This document shows, one piece after another, positions 16,250-24,086 of a DNA stretch of 64,000 nt. Below the pieces are notes generated by a model. It searched no databases and had not been told where the DNA came from. It saw only the letters and a list, made by a program, of their open reading frames with translations. The position numbers and the translations under genes are program-made. This DNA comes from Streptomyces sp. NBC_01451 (GTDB lineage Bacteria; Actinomycetota; Actinomycetes; Streptomycetales; Streptomycetaceae). The stretch covers positions 8,308,001-8,372,000 of the forward strand of contig NZ_CP109479.1 in the NCBI RefSeq assembly GCF_036227485.1, written 5' to 3'. Each line of letters opens with the position of its first letter. Within the stretch, counting starts at the first letter, position 1.

Positions 16250-17152
16250 ATGTTGAACCTGGAGCGCCTGCGCACCCTCGACGCCCTCGCCCGGCACGGC
16301 TCGGTCAGCGGGGCCGCCGACGGGCTGCATGTGACGACGTCGGCCGTCTCGCAGCAGATGTCCAAGCTGGAGCGCGAAGTGGGGCAGCAGCTCCTCGCCA
16401 AGAACGGGCGGGGAGTGCGGCTCACCGACGCCGGTCGGCTGCTCGCGGACCACGCCGCGCGCATCCTTTCCCAGGTCGAGCTGGCCCAGTCCGACCTGGA
16501 GGCACAGCGTGGGCAGGTGGTGGGCGAACTGCGGCTCTCGGCCTTCCCGACCGCCGCGCGCGGACTGTTCCCCGCCGCGCTCGCGATGCTGCGCGCGGAG
16601 CATCCCGGGTTGCGGTTGCGCTCGTGCGAGCTGGAACCGGAGGCCGGGGTCGCCGGGGTCGTGCGCGGGGACCTCGACCTGGCGGTCGTGCTCGACTGGT
16701 ACAACAAGCCGATGCCGCTGCCCGACGGTCTGGTCAAGGCGCCGATCCTCGACGACCCGGCGGACGTGGCGATGCCGGTCGCTCATCGGCTCGCCGGCCG
16801 GAGCGAGGTGGACCTGGAGGAGTTCGCCGAGGACGAGTGGATCACTTGGGGGCAGGGGGAGTTCTGCCACGAGTGGCTGATGTTCACGCTGCGTTCCAAG
16901 GGTGTCGAGCCGTGCATCGGGCATCGCGCGGCGGAGACACATACGCAACTGGCCCTGGTCGCGGCGGGGCTCGGCGTGTGCATCGTGCCGCTGCTGGGCC
17001 GTGATCCGGTGCCGGCCGGAGTCGTCACCGTTCCGCTGCGGCAGCGTGTGCGGCGGCATGTGTACGTGGTCTGGCGTGCGGATGCCGACCGGCGGCCGTC
17101 GATCCGTGCGGCGGTCGAGGCGTTGCGGGTGGTGGGGCGGGGGGTCGGGTGA
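16250..17152 (+). CDS. LysR-family transcriptional regulator
   Basis: A 300-residue regulator. The N-terminal helix-turn-helix is clear (LRTLDALARHGSVSGAADGL, TTSAVSQQMSKLEREVGQQL, about residues 5-60), followed by the two-lobed effector domain (about 90-290; GELRLSAFPTAARGLFPAAL, GDLDLAVVLDW). The start ATG follows TAGTAT by seven bases. LysR proteins bind a small inducer and control a divergent gene; here that is an EamA exporter, so the inducer may be the exported compound. Confidence 0.92.
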   Translation: MLNLERLRTLDALARHGSVSGAADGLHVTTSAVSQQMSKLEREVGQQLLAKNGRGVRLTDAGRLLADHAARILSQVELAQSDLEAQRGQVVGELRLSAFPTAARGLFPAALAMLRAEHPGLRLRSCELEPEAGVAGVVRGDLDLAVVLDWYNKPMPLPDGLVKAPILDDPADVAMPVAHRLAGRSEVDLEEFAEDEWITWGQGEFCHEWLMFTLRSKGVEPCIGHRAAETHTQLALVAAGLGVCIVPLLGRDPVPAGVVTVPLRQRVRRHVYVVWRADADRRPSIRAAVEALRVVGRGVG

Positions 17153-17232
17153 GGGGCGCTCCGCGGGTTGGCGGGTGTGGGGGTGCGCGTCCAGGGTTTC
17201 GCCCCCGCTGCCCCTACCCGTCCCGTCCTGTT

Positions 17233-17253
17233 CCTGGGGGCTGCGCCCCCAGG
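17233..17253. terminator. Hairpin between convergent genes
   Basis: CCTGGGGG pairs with CCCCCAGG around CTGCG (8-bp stem). It belongs to a stretch resembling the GC-rich filler repeats seen between Streptomyces genes and probably terminates both neighbours. Confidence 0.6.
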
Positions 17254-17293
17254 CCCCCGCTGTCGGCCCTGAAGGGGCCTCGTCCTCAAACGC

Positions 17294-17362
17294 CGGACGG
17301 GCTGAGTGGTGTCGGACGGGCTGAGTGGTGCCGGACCGGCCGAGTGGTGTCGGACGGGTCGG
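17294..17362. repeat. 19-bp tandem repeat, about 3.6 copies
   Basis: Units begin CGGACGGGCTGAGTGGTG at 17294, 17313 and 17332, with a partial unit at 17351. The first two differ only in the last base, the third has three changes. It lies in an untranslated stretch between convergent genes. Confidence 0.85.
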
Positions 17363-17372
17363 AGAAGGTCCG

Positions 17373-17840
17373 TTACTGGGCCGGTAGTTTGCGGAAGTCC
17401 CAGGAGACGGTCTTCTCCGGGGTGAGGCGAATCCAGGCGTGTCTGCCGTCGTGGGGCATCTCGTCCAGGCGGAAGTTCTTGCGGGCGAACAGGGTTTCCG
17501 GGACGTCCAGTTCGGCGCGCAGTTCTCCGACGCGCGGTGACTCGCCGACGAACTCGACGGTGCCGGACAGCTCGACGCCGCGCAGTTCGTCGTACTCCTC
17601 GCCCGTGTCGACGACGATCGCGACCCGCGGATCGCGGCGCAGGTCGGTCCAGCGCTTGCTGCGGACCACCGAGTACAGCCACATCGAGGTGCCGTCCCAG
17701 GCGAACCACAGTGTGCTCACATGCGGAGCGCCTCCGGCCGACACGGTGGCGACCCGGCAGGTGCGCTGGGTCGCCAGGAACTCGTCCAGCTCGCCCGGCG
17801 TCATCATGATCTTCCGGCCTCGGCGCTGAGTGGCGGTCAT
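17373..17840 (-). CDS. Pyridoxamine 5'-phosphate oxidase-family protein
   Basis: A 155-residue flavin split-barrel protein: MMTPGELDEFLATQRTCRVA, VSAGGAPHVSTLWFAWDG, VRSKRWTDLRRDPRVAIVVD and the C-terminal WIRLTPEKTVSWDFRKL. This pattern is that of small actinobacterial PPOX proteins, some of which use F420 or FMN to reduce substrates; which cofactor applies cannot be decided from sequence. It is the third split-barrel gene within 6 kb. It starts about 115 bp from the divergent isochorismatase-like gene. Confidence 0.85.
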   Translation of the reverse strand: MTATQRRGRKIMMTPGELDEFLATQRTCRVATVSAGGAPHVSTLWFAWDGTSMWLYSVVRSKRWTDLRRDPRVAIVVDTGEEYDELRGVELSGTVEFVGESPRVGELRAELDVPETLFARKNFRLDEMPHDGRHAWIRLTPEKTVSWDFRKLPAQ

Positions 17841-17954
17841 GCGATCCCCCTTTTGTTCTCTTACGTCAGAAAAGAATATGGGCTGCCTTCCGCCCGCACG
17901 CGACGGACGTTAGTCTCGCCCGCCCACCCGTACGGTCCGTGACCAGGGAGCGCC

Positions 17955-18605
17955 ATGCCGTCGTACGAACAGCTCAGCGAACTCCTCGACCCCGCGACCA
18001 CGGTCCTGCTCACCGTCGAGTGCCAGCAGGGCGTCGTCGGACCGGACAGTGCCCTGCCCGAACTCGCCAGGGAGGCGCGGTCGTCGGGGGCGCTCGCCCA
18101 GGTCGCCAGGTTGGTCGTCGCCGCGCACGAGACCGGTGTCCAGGTCGTTCACGCGATCGCCGAACGCCGCCCGGACGGACGGGGCGCGAACCGTAACGCC
18201 CGGCTGTTCCGGGCCGCCGAACGGCTCCCCGTCCAGCAGCTCGCGGGCACCAGCGCGGTGCGCGTCGCCCCGCCGATCGAGGTCGCCGACGAGGACTTCG
18301 TCGTACGGCGGCTGCACGGTCTGTCGCCGATCCAGGGCACCGACGTCGATGCCCTGCTGCGCAACCTGGGCTGCCGCACGCTGATCGTCACCGGGGTCTC
18401 GGCCAACGTCGCGATTCCCAACACCGTGTTCGACGCCGTGAACCGCGGATACACCGTCGTCGTGCCCGGGGACGCCATCGCGGGGGTGCCTTCCGACTAC
18501 ACCCCCGCGATGATCCGCAACACCCTCGCGCTGGTCGCCACGGTCGCGACCACCGACGAGGTGCTGGGCTGTCTCAAGCGGCCCCGCCGCACCGGGCGTG
18601 CGTGA
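17955..18605 (+). CDS. Isochorismatase-fold (cysteine hydrolase family) protein with degenerate active site
   Basis: A 216-residue protein whose order of segments matches the cysteine-hydrolase/isochorismatase family: TTVLLTVECQQGVVG, a central EDFVVRRLHGLSPIQGT, and LIVTGVSANVAIPNTVFDAV with GYTVVVPGDAIAG. The family triad is Asp-Lys-Cys; here the Asp position is Glu (TVECQ), the Lys position is Arg (VVRRL) and the Cys position is Ala (SANVAI). Hydrolysis through a thiol is therefore unlikely; it may bind a ligand or use another chemistry. The ATG follows GGGAG by seven bases; TACGGT at 17931 is a likely -10 box. Confidence 0.8.
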   Translation: MPSYEQLSELLDPATTVLLTVECQQGVVGPDSALPELAREARSSGALAQVARLVVAAHETGVQVVHAIAERRPDGRGANRNARLFRAAERLPVQQLAGTSAVRVAPPIEVADEDFVVRRLHGLSPIQGTDVDALLRNLGCRTLIVTGVSANVAIPNTVFDAVNRGYTVVVPGDAIAGVPSDYTPAMIRNTLALVATVATTDEVLGCLKRPRRTGRA

Positions 18606-18614
18606 GGCCGGGGG

Positions 18615-19052
18615 TCAGGCGAGCGTGATCGAGTCCCCGGACACGGTGATCGACTCGGCGGCCAGCGCCTCGGTCGCCGGGCCCTTCTTCACGCTGCCGT
18701 CCGCGACCGAGAACTCGCTGTTGTGGCACGGACAGGTGATGACGCCGTTGGTGATGCCCGTCACAGCGCAGCCCGCGTGCGTGCACTTCGACGAGAACGC
18801 CTTGTAGGTGCCCGCCGTCGGCTGCGTGACCACCACACCCTGTTCCTTGAAGATCTTGCCGCCGCCCTCGGGGATGTCCGAGGTCTTCGCGAGGGCGGTG
18901 CCGGCGGCGGCGCCCTGCTCGGTGGCGGAGTCCGACGTGTCGTCGTCCGAACCGCATGCGGTCAGCGCGACGGCGAGCCCCGCCGCGCCGGCCGCCGCCA
19001 TGACCGTACGACGAGCCGGTCCCGATACGGGCTGAAGCGAGGCGCTGCTCAT
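18615..19052 (-). CDS. Secreted Rieske [2Fe-2S] lipoprotein
   Basis: A 145-residue exported protein. The N-terminus has twin arginines (ARRTVMAAAG) and a hydrophobic stretch ending in a lipobox LTAC (Cys33), so it is probably lipid-anchored outside the cell, exported by Tat. The Rieske cluster ligands are C90/H92 (CTHAGC) and C107/H110 (CPCHNSEF), with C95 and C109 positioned for the usual disulphide. It would act as a one-electron carrier; the partner oxidase is not in the window. It ends ten bases from the convergent isochorismatase-like gene. Confidence 0.92.
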   Translation of the reverse strand: MSSASLQPVSGPARRTVMAAAGAAGLAVALTACGSDDDTSDSATEQGAAAGTALAKTSDIPEGGGKIFKEQGVVVTQPTAGTYKAFSSKCTHAGCAVTGITNGVITCPCHNSEFSVADGSVKKGPATEALAAESITVSGDSITLA

Positions 19053-19154
19053 GCTGACGTTTCCTTCCGCAGGCGTTTCCTGATCCGTACGAAGATACGA
19101 ACCCTGCGTGCGCGCCGTTCAGGCGGTACGGGCATCCGGCCGCGAACGCCCCAG

Positions 19155-19160
19155 TAACCT
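19155..19160 (+). promoter_or_regulatory. -10 element giving a leaderless HipA-like mRNA
   Basis: TAACCT ends seven bases before the ATG at 19167, so transcription is expected to begin at the start codon. No ribosome-binding site is present. Confidence 0.5.
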
Positions 19161-19166
19161 GGGGCG

Positions 19167-19949
19167 ATGCTCAAGGAAGTCACCGCAACCCGCTACATCA
19201 CGCCCCTGCGTGAGGGCGGTTCGCTGCCGGGGCTCGTCGAGGCCGACGATCTCGCGGCGTACGTCATGAAGTTCACCGGCGCGGGACAGGGCCGCAAGAC
19301 GCTCGTCGCCGAGGTCGTCTGCGGTGAACTGGCCCGACGGCTGGGACTGCGGGTGCCGGGGCTGGTGACGGTCGCCCTGGACCCGGTGCTGGGCCTCGGC
19401 GAGTCCGACCAGGAGGTGCAGGGGCTGCTGCGGTCGAGCGGCGGCACCAACCTCGGCATGGACTTCCTGTCGGGGGCGATCGGCTTCGACCCCCTCGCCT
19501 TCGACGTGAGCGCCGAGGAGGCCGGGCGGGTGGTGTGGTTCGACGCGCTCGTCAACAACGTCGACCGGTCCTGGCGCAACCCCAACCTGCTGATGTGGCA
19601 CGGTGAGTTGTGGCTCATCGATCATGGCGCCACCATGATCTGGCACCACAACTGGCCCGGCGCCCGGACCTCCGCCGCCAAGCCGTACGACGTCTCCGAG
19701 CACGCGCTCGCGCCGTTCGGCCCGGACATCGCCTCGGCCGCCGCCGAACTGGCGCCGCTGGTCACCGGGGAACTGCTCGCCGAGGTGACCGCCGAGATCC
19801 CCGACGCGTGGCTCGCGGACGAGCCCGGCTTCGACTCGCCGGACGCGCTCCGGCGGGCCTACGCGGAGCCGCTCCTCGCGCGCGCCGCCGTCATCCATGA
19901 GCGCATCAAGGGCGCTGAGGGAATCCAGGGCGTCGAGGGGGAGAAGTGA
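19167..19949 (+). CDS. HipA-family protein kinase
   Basis: A 260-residue kinase-like protein without the N-terminal HipA_N module. It has YVMKFTGAGQGRKTLVAEVV (nucleotide-binding lysine region, about residues 35-55), the catalytic-loop-like DALVNNVDRSWRNPNLL (about 126-142) with an Asp-Arg pair, and a metal-binding WLIDHGATM. In HipA toxins this fold phosphorylates a tRNA synthetase; whether this orphan does so is unknown, and no HipB-type repressor is nearby. Its stop overlaps the next gene by four bases (GTGA), showing tight coupling with the DUF3037 gene. Confidence 0.8.
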   Translation: MLKEVTATRYITPLREGGSLPGLVEADDLAAYVMKFTGAGQGRKTLVAEVVCGELARRLGLRVPGLVTVALDPVLGLGESDQEVQGLLRSSGGTNLGMDFLSGAIGFDPLAFDVSAEEAGRVVWFDALVNNVDRSWRNPNLLMWHGELWLIDHGATMIWHHNWPGARTSAAKPYDVSEHALAPFGPDIASAAAELAPLVTGELLAEVTAEIPDAWLADEPGFDSPDALRRAYAEPLLARAAVIHERIKGAEGIQGVEGEK

Positions 19950-20329
19950 GCGAGCGGGACGTCTTCGAGTACGCGCTGCTGCGGGTCGTACCGCGGATCG
20001 AGCGCGGCGAGTGCTTCAACGCCGGTGTCCTGGTGTACTGCCGCGCCAAGTCCTTCGTCGCGGCGCGTACCCACCTGGACGAGGGCAAGCTGCGGGCGCT
20101 GGACCCCGAGGCCGACGTGGCCGGTGTGCGAGCCGCGCTGCGTGCCGTCGAAGGGGTCTGCGCGGGCGGGAAAGCCGCAGGCCAGGCCGCGTTGGACGAT
20201 GCCGGGCGGCGCTTTCGCTGGCTGATCGCGCCGCGCTCGACGGTGGTCCAGCCGGGGCCCGTGCACACGGGCCTCACCGCCGATCCGGGAGCCGAGGCGG
20301 AGCGGCTGCTCGCCCTGCTGGTCAGGTAA
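19946..20329 (+). CDS. DUF3037 protein, partner of the HipA-like kinase
   Basis: A 127-residue protein of the DUF3037 type: FEYALLRVVPRIERGECFNA, GVLVYCRAKSFVAAR and a C-terminal segment RRFRWLIAPRSTVVQPGPVH, then a helix with LLALLV. The GTG start overlaps the TGA of the kinase gene. This pairing is common in actinomycetes, and suggests that the protein is a substrate, regulator or adaptor of the kinase. No enzymatic motif is visible. Confidence 0.8.
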   Translation: MSERDVFEYALLRVVPRIERGECFNAGVLVYCRAKSFVAARTHLDEGKLRALDPEADVAGVRAALRAVEGVCAGGKAAGQAALDDAGRRFRWLIAPRSTVVQPGPVHTGLTADPGAEAERLLALLVR

Positions 20330-20354
20330 TGGCTCACACCGGTACCGCATGCCG

Positions 20355-20383
20355 TTGACACCGGGTGCCAGGACTTCTAGCGT
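20355..20383 (+). promoter_or_regulatory. Strong promoter of the SDR operon
   Basis: A perfect -35 TTGACA (20355-20360) and -10 TAGCGT (20378-20383) are 17 bases apart, upstream of the fabG-like gene; transcription should start near 20390. Confidence 0.75.
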
Positions 20384-20401
20384 CACGTGTACTGAAGGTA
20401 C

Positions 20402-20415
20402 TAAGCGGTCGCTCA
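20402..20415. promoter_or_regulatory. TetR-type operator candidate
   Basis: TAAGCG-GT-CGCTCA is an imperfect dyad just downstream of the predicted transcription start. It has the AGCG..CGCT core seen in operators of TetR-family fatty-acid and acyl-CoA regulators. Binding there would block the promoter. Confidence 0.45.
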
Positions 20416-20467
20416 CCTGAGGGCGTACCGTGGGCCGCAGGCTTTTCAAGGGCGAGGAGAACCAGCA

Positions 20468-21229
20468 ATGTCCACCACTGAGCAGCGGGTCGCCGTGGTC
20501 ACGGGCGGTGCGCGCGGCATCGGCGCCGCGACCGCCGTACGACTGGCGGCGGAGGGCCGCGCCGTCGCGGTGATCGACCTCGACGAGGCCGCCTGCAAGG
20601 ACACCGTCGAGAAGATCACCGCCGCCGGTGGCAGGGCGATCGCCGTCGGCTGCGACGTCTCCGACGAGGCCCAGGTCGAGGCCGCTGTCACGCGCATCGC
20701 CGAGGAACTGGGTGGGCCCACGATCCTCGTCAACAACGCGGGCGTCCTGCGCGACAACCTGCTCTTCAAGATGAGCGTCTCCGACTGGGACACGGTCATG
20801 AACGTGCACCTGCGCGGCGCCTTCCTGATGTCGCGGGCCTGCCAGAAGTACATGGTGGACGCCAAGTTCGGCCGGATCGTCAACCTCTCCTCGTCCTCCG
20901 CCCAGGGCAACCGCGGCCAGGTGAACTACTCGTCCGCCAAGGCCGGTCTCCAGGGCTTCACCAAGACCCTCGCCCTCGAACTCGGCAAGTTCGGCGTCAC
21001 CGCGAACGCCGTCGCCCCCGGCTTCATCGCCACCGACATGACCGCCGCCACCGCCGAGCGCGTCGGCATGGGCTTCGAGGACTTCAAGGCCGCCGCCGCG
21101 ACCCAGATCCCCGTGCAGCGCGTGGGCAACCCGGACGACATCTCCAACGCGATCGCCTTCTTCACGGGCGAGGCCGCCGGATTCGTCTCCGGCCAGGTGC
21201 TGTACGTCGCCGGCGGACCGCTCGACTAG
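20468..21229 (+). CDS. fabG: 3-oxoacyl-ACP reductase (FabG-like SDR)
   Basis: A 253-residue classical short-chain dehydrogenase. The NADP-binding TGGARGIGAAT (about residues 12-22), NNAG (about 88-91), the catalytic Ser in NLSSSSAQGN, the YxxxK pair in VNYSSAKAGLQGF, and the C-terminal SGQVLYVAGG are all present. The ATG has GAGGAG upstream. It is followed after 17 bases by a second SDR in one operon. The pair is likely to act in fatty acid, polyketide or beta-oxidation chemistry; a dedicated role cannot be fixed from sequence, and this need not be the essential fabG. Confidence 0.88.
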   Translation: MSTTEQRVAVVTGGARGIGAATAVRLAAEGRAVAVIDLDEAACKDTVEKITAAGGRAIAVGCDVSDEAQVEAAVTRIAEELGGPTILVNNAGVLRDNLLFKMSVSDWDTVMNVHLRGAFLMSRACQKYMVDAKFGRIVNLSSSSAQGNRGQVNYSSAKAGLQGFTKTLALELGKFGVTANAVAPGFIATDMTAATAERVGMGFEDFKAAAATQIPVQRVGNPDDISNAIAFFTGEAAGFVSGQVLYVAGGPLD

Positions 21230-21246
21230 GACCGGGGAACAGGAAC

Positions 21247-22005
21247 ATGACGACAGTGGAACTCTCGGGCAAGGTCGCCCTCATCACCGGCGCCAGCCGG
21301 GGCATCGGCTACGGCATCGCCGAGGCGCTGCTCGCGCGCGGTGACCGGGTGTGCATCACCGGACGCAACGAGGACGCGCTCAAGGAAGCCGTCGAGACAC
21401 TCGGCGCCGACCGGGTCATCGGCGTGGCGGGCAAGGCCCACGACGAGGCCCACCAGGCCGTCGCCGTCGAACGCACCCTGGAGGCGTTCGGGCGCGTCGA
21501 CTTCCTGGTCAACAACGCCGGTACGAACCCGGTGTTCGGGCCGATCGCCGACCTCGACCTCAACGTGGCGCGCAAGGTCTTCGAGACCAACGTCGTCTCG
21601 GCGCTCGGCTTCGCCCAGAAGACCTGGCACGCCTGGCAGAAGGAGAACGGCGGCGCGATCGTCAACATCACGTCCGTCGCCGGCCTCTCGGCCTCGCCGT
21701 TCATCGGCGCCTACGGCGTCAGCAAGGCCGCGATGGACAACCTGACGCTGCAACTTGCGCACGAGTACGCGCCCCTGGTGCGGGTCAACTCGATCGCGCC
21801 GGCCGTCGTGAAGACGAAGTTCGCGCAGGCGCTCTACGAGGGCCGGGAAGCGGAGGCCGCAGCCGCCTATCCGCTCGGCCGGCTCGGCGTGCCCGCCGAC
21901 ATCGGGGGCGCCGCCGCTTTCCTGACCTCGGCCCAGGCCGACTGGATCACCGGCCAGACGCTCGTGGTCGACGGCGGCATCTTCCTCAAGGCCGGCAACA
22001 GCTGA
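21247..22005 (+). CDS. Short-chain dehydrogenase/reductase
   Basis: A 252-residue SDR with TGASRGIGYGIAE (about residues 15-27), NNAGTNP, the catalytic Ser in NITSVAGLSAS, the YGVSKAAMDNL tyrosine-lysine pair, and the C-terminal TGQTLVVDGG. GTG/ATG choice is clear: the ATG follows GGGGAACAGGA. It is the second gene of the SDR operon and ends at a very strong terminator. Substrate unknown; it resembles oxidoreductases acting on 3-hydroxyacyl or ketone groups. Confidence 0.88.
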   Translation: MTTVELSGKVALITGASRGIGYGIAEALLARGDRVCITGRNEDALKEAVETLGADRVIGVAGKAHDEAHQAVAVERTLEAFGRVDFLVNNAGTNPVFGPIADLDLNVARKVFETNVVSALGFAQKTWHAWQKENGGAIVNITSVAGLSASPFIGAYGVSKAAMDNLTLQLAHEYAPLVRVNSIAPAVVKTKFAQALYEGREAEAAAAYPLGRLGVPADIGGAAAFLTSAQADWITGQTLVVDGGIFLKAGNS

Positions 22006-22024
22006 CGTACGGGGAACCCTGTGC

Positions 22025-22074
22025 GCGAGGCGGGGCGGGCGGCACCCGATGAGGGGGCGCCCGCCCCGCCTCGC
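22025..22074. terminator. 17-bp perfect-stem terminator
   Basis: GCGAGGCGGGGCGGGCG (22025-22041) pairs perfectly with 22058-22074 around a 16-base loop, followed by GGCTTT, directly after the SDR operon. Confidence 0.85.
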
Positions 22075-22366
22075 GGCTTTCCCGAACCCTGTCCCGCGTC
22101 TCCCTATGTCGGCGAATTTGATGTCTACTCCGACATCCACCGGAAGATGAGCGGCGGAAAGTCTCCATGTCGACCGGCGCAAACCCATGCGCCCCAGGCT
22201 GACAGAAAAAGCTCCTGTGTCGACGTCCGAGGTCACACAGTCCGATGACGGTGCTGTCCGATACGTGCTGATCAACGGGCCTCCCGCGAAGCTGGACCGC
22301 CCGGTGGGGCACTGCGGTATGGTCTGCCGACCGTTGGCTTGGTATGGCAGATCGAGGAGCGTGCAC
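22075..22366. other. Intergenic region before the solute-binding gene
   Basis: No gene is supported. An in-frame extension of the downstream gene runs through here but lacks a ribosome site. TATGGT at 22318-22323 is a possible -10 box for the lipoprotein gene; its -35 is not obvious. Confidence 0.4.
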
Positions 22367-23947
22367 GTGTTCAACCGGAACCGGGGCCTGCGGCAGCTGG
22401 CGACAGCCGCGTCCATATCCATGGTCGCCGGATGCGGAGTCTTCTCCTCCGACTCCTCCAACGACGGGAAGCCGATCGTGGTGGGGACGACCAGTGAACC
22501 CAGCACACTGGATCCGGCTGCCTCCTGGGACAACTCGTGGGAGCTCTTCCGCAACGTCCACCAGACCCTGCTCAACTTCGACACGGGCGAGTCCGAGCCC
22601 AAGCCCGACGCCGCCAAGAGCTGCGAGTTCACCGACAGTTCGAGCACGGTGTACAGCTGCGAGCTGCGCGAGGGCCTGAAGTTCTCGGACGGACACGAAC
22701 TGGACGCGAAGGCCGTCAAGTACTCCATCGACCGGATCAGGACGATCAACGTCAACGGCGGCCCCGCCGGTCTGCTGACCAGCCTCGACCGGATCGAGGT
22801 GAAGGGCGACCGCGGAATCGTCTTCCACCTGAACCAGGCCGACGCGACCTTCCCCTTCGTGCTCTCCACGCCCGCCATGTCGATCGTGGACCCCGAGGAG
22901 TACCCCGCGAAGTCCCTCCGCCAGGACGGCAAGGTGAACGGCTCGGGGCCGTACACCCTGGAGTCCTACAAGGAGGGCGACAGGGCCGTACTCGTCAGGA
23001 ACAGCAACTACAAGGGCATCGCGGACCTCCAGAACGACGCGGTCACCATCCGCTACTTCCAGAACTCGTCGGCGGTGGCGAACGCCCTCCGGGACAAGTC
23101 CATCGACGTCGTCTACCGCGGTCTCAGCGCCGCCGACGTCGTCGACATCGAGGACAACGAGAAGGAGGAGGGCCTCCAGCTCATCGAGAACGCCACCACC
23201 GAGATCAGTTACCTGGTGTTCAACCCCAAGGACCCGTGGTCCAACAAGCTGTCGGTCCGCAAGGCGATCGCCCAGGTCGTCGACCGTCAGGCGCTCGCCC
23301 ACAACATCTACAAGGACACCGTCGAGCCGCTGTACTCCATGATCCCCAAGGGTCTGGTCGGCCACACCACGGGCTTCTTCGACAACTTCGGCAATCCCAG
23401 TTCCTCCAAGGCCAGGAAGATCCTCCTTGAGGACGGCATCACCGAGCGGGTCCCGCTCACCCTCTGGTACACGAGCGACCGCTACGGCTCCCAGACCAAG
23501 CCGGCCTTCGAGGAACTGAAGCGGCAGCTGGACTCCTCCGGCCTGTTCACCGTCACGCTCCAGAGCCGCCCCTGGAAGACGTACGTGGAGGGCTACCAGA
23601 AGGGCGAGTACCCGGTGTTCGGCCGCGGCTGGTTCCCCGACTTCCCCGACGCCGACAACTTCATCGCCCCCTTCGTGGGTGAGCAGAACGCGCTCGGTAC
23701 GCCGTACACGTCGCCCCAGATCACCGGTGAGCTGCTGCCCGAGTCCCGCCGGGAGAGCGACCGCGGGGCCGTCGGCGAGGAGTTCAAGGAGGCTCAGCAG
23801 ATCCTCCTGGACGACGCCCGGCTGCTGCCCCTGTGGCAGGGCAAGCAGCATGTGGCGGCGAACGAGGACATCGGCGGCACCGAGGTGTCCATCGACCCGG
23901 CGACCATGATGGTGATGTGGGAGCTGTACTGGAAGACCAGCTGGTAG
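22367..23947 (+). CDS. ABC transporter solute-binding lipoprotein (oligopeptide/dipeptide type)
   Basis: A 526-residue exported lipoprotein of the family 5 solute-binding type. The GTG at 22367 is seven bases after GAGGAG. The N-terminus NRGLRQLATAASISMVAGC ends in a lipobox (Cys about residue 23). Family segments include GTTSEPSTLDPAASWDN, ELREGLKFSDGHELDA, NGSGPYTLESYKEGD and the region WFPDFPDADNF near the C-terminus. No permease or ATPase gene is adjacent, so it is an orphan that must use a transporter encoded elsewhere or act as a sensor. Ligand unknown. Confidence 0.9.
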   Translation: MFNRNRGLRQLATAASISMVAGCGVFSSDSSNDGKPIVVGTTSEPSTLDPAASWDNSWELFRNVHQTLLNFDTGESEPKPDAAKSCEFTDSSSTVYSCELREGLKFSDGHELDAKAVKYSIDRIRTINVNGGPAGLLTSLDRIEVKGDRGIVFHLNQADATFPFVLSTPAMSIVDPEEYPAKSLRQDGKVNGSGPYTLESYKEGDRAVLVRNSNYKGIADLQNDAVTIRYFQNSSAVANALRDKSIDVVYRGLSAADVVDIEDNEKEEGLQLIENATTEISYLVFNPKDPWSNKLSVRKAIAQVVDRQALAHNIYKDTVEPLYSMIPKGLVGHTTGFFDNFGNPSSSKARKILLEDGITERVPLTLWYTSDRYGSQTKPAFEELKRQLDSSGLFTVTLQSRPWKTYVEGYQKGEYPVFGRGWFPDFPDADNFIAPFVGEQNALGTPYTSPQITGELLPESRRESDRGAVGEEFKEAQQILLDDARLLPLWQGKQHVAANEDIGGTEVSIDPATMMVMWELYWKTSW

Positions 23948-24086
23948 CGGAGCCCGCGAACGGCGCTCCCGGCAGGCGCGCGGAAGGCGCCGGGAGCCCC
24001 GGGATCCGTTGTCGGTGACCCGTTGTCAGTGGGCGCCGGTAGGTTCTTCGGTGAGTGGAACACACCGCACATCGGAGGAAGTTCAC

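Noticed and set aside
17294..17362. Tandem 19-bp repeats considered as a CRISPR array
   Set aside because: Units are contiguous with no spacers of variable sequence and there are no cas genes.
12285..17840. Three split-barrel FMN/PPOX genes as one F420 or redox cluster
   Set aside because: They are in two unlinked transcription units with other genes between, and no F420 biosynthesis or shared motif ties them together.
22187..22340. A possible enoyl-CoA-hydratase-like start (VRYVLINGPPAKLD) upstream of the lipoprotein
   Set aside because: The resemblance is short and the frame continues straight into the lipoprotein without a stop; the ribosome site and lipobox define the real start at 22367.
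21986..23851. A 621-residue minus-strand open frame opposite the solute-binding gene
   Set aside because: Antisense shadow of the lipoprotein gene, with no ribosome site or motif.
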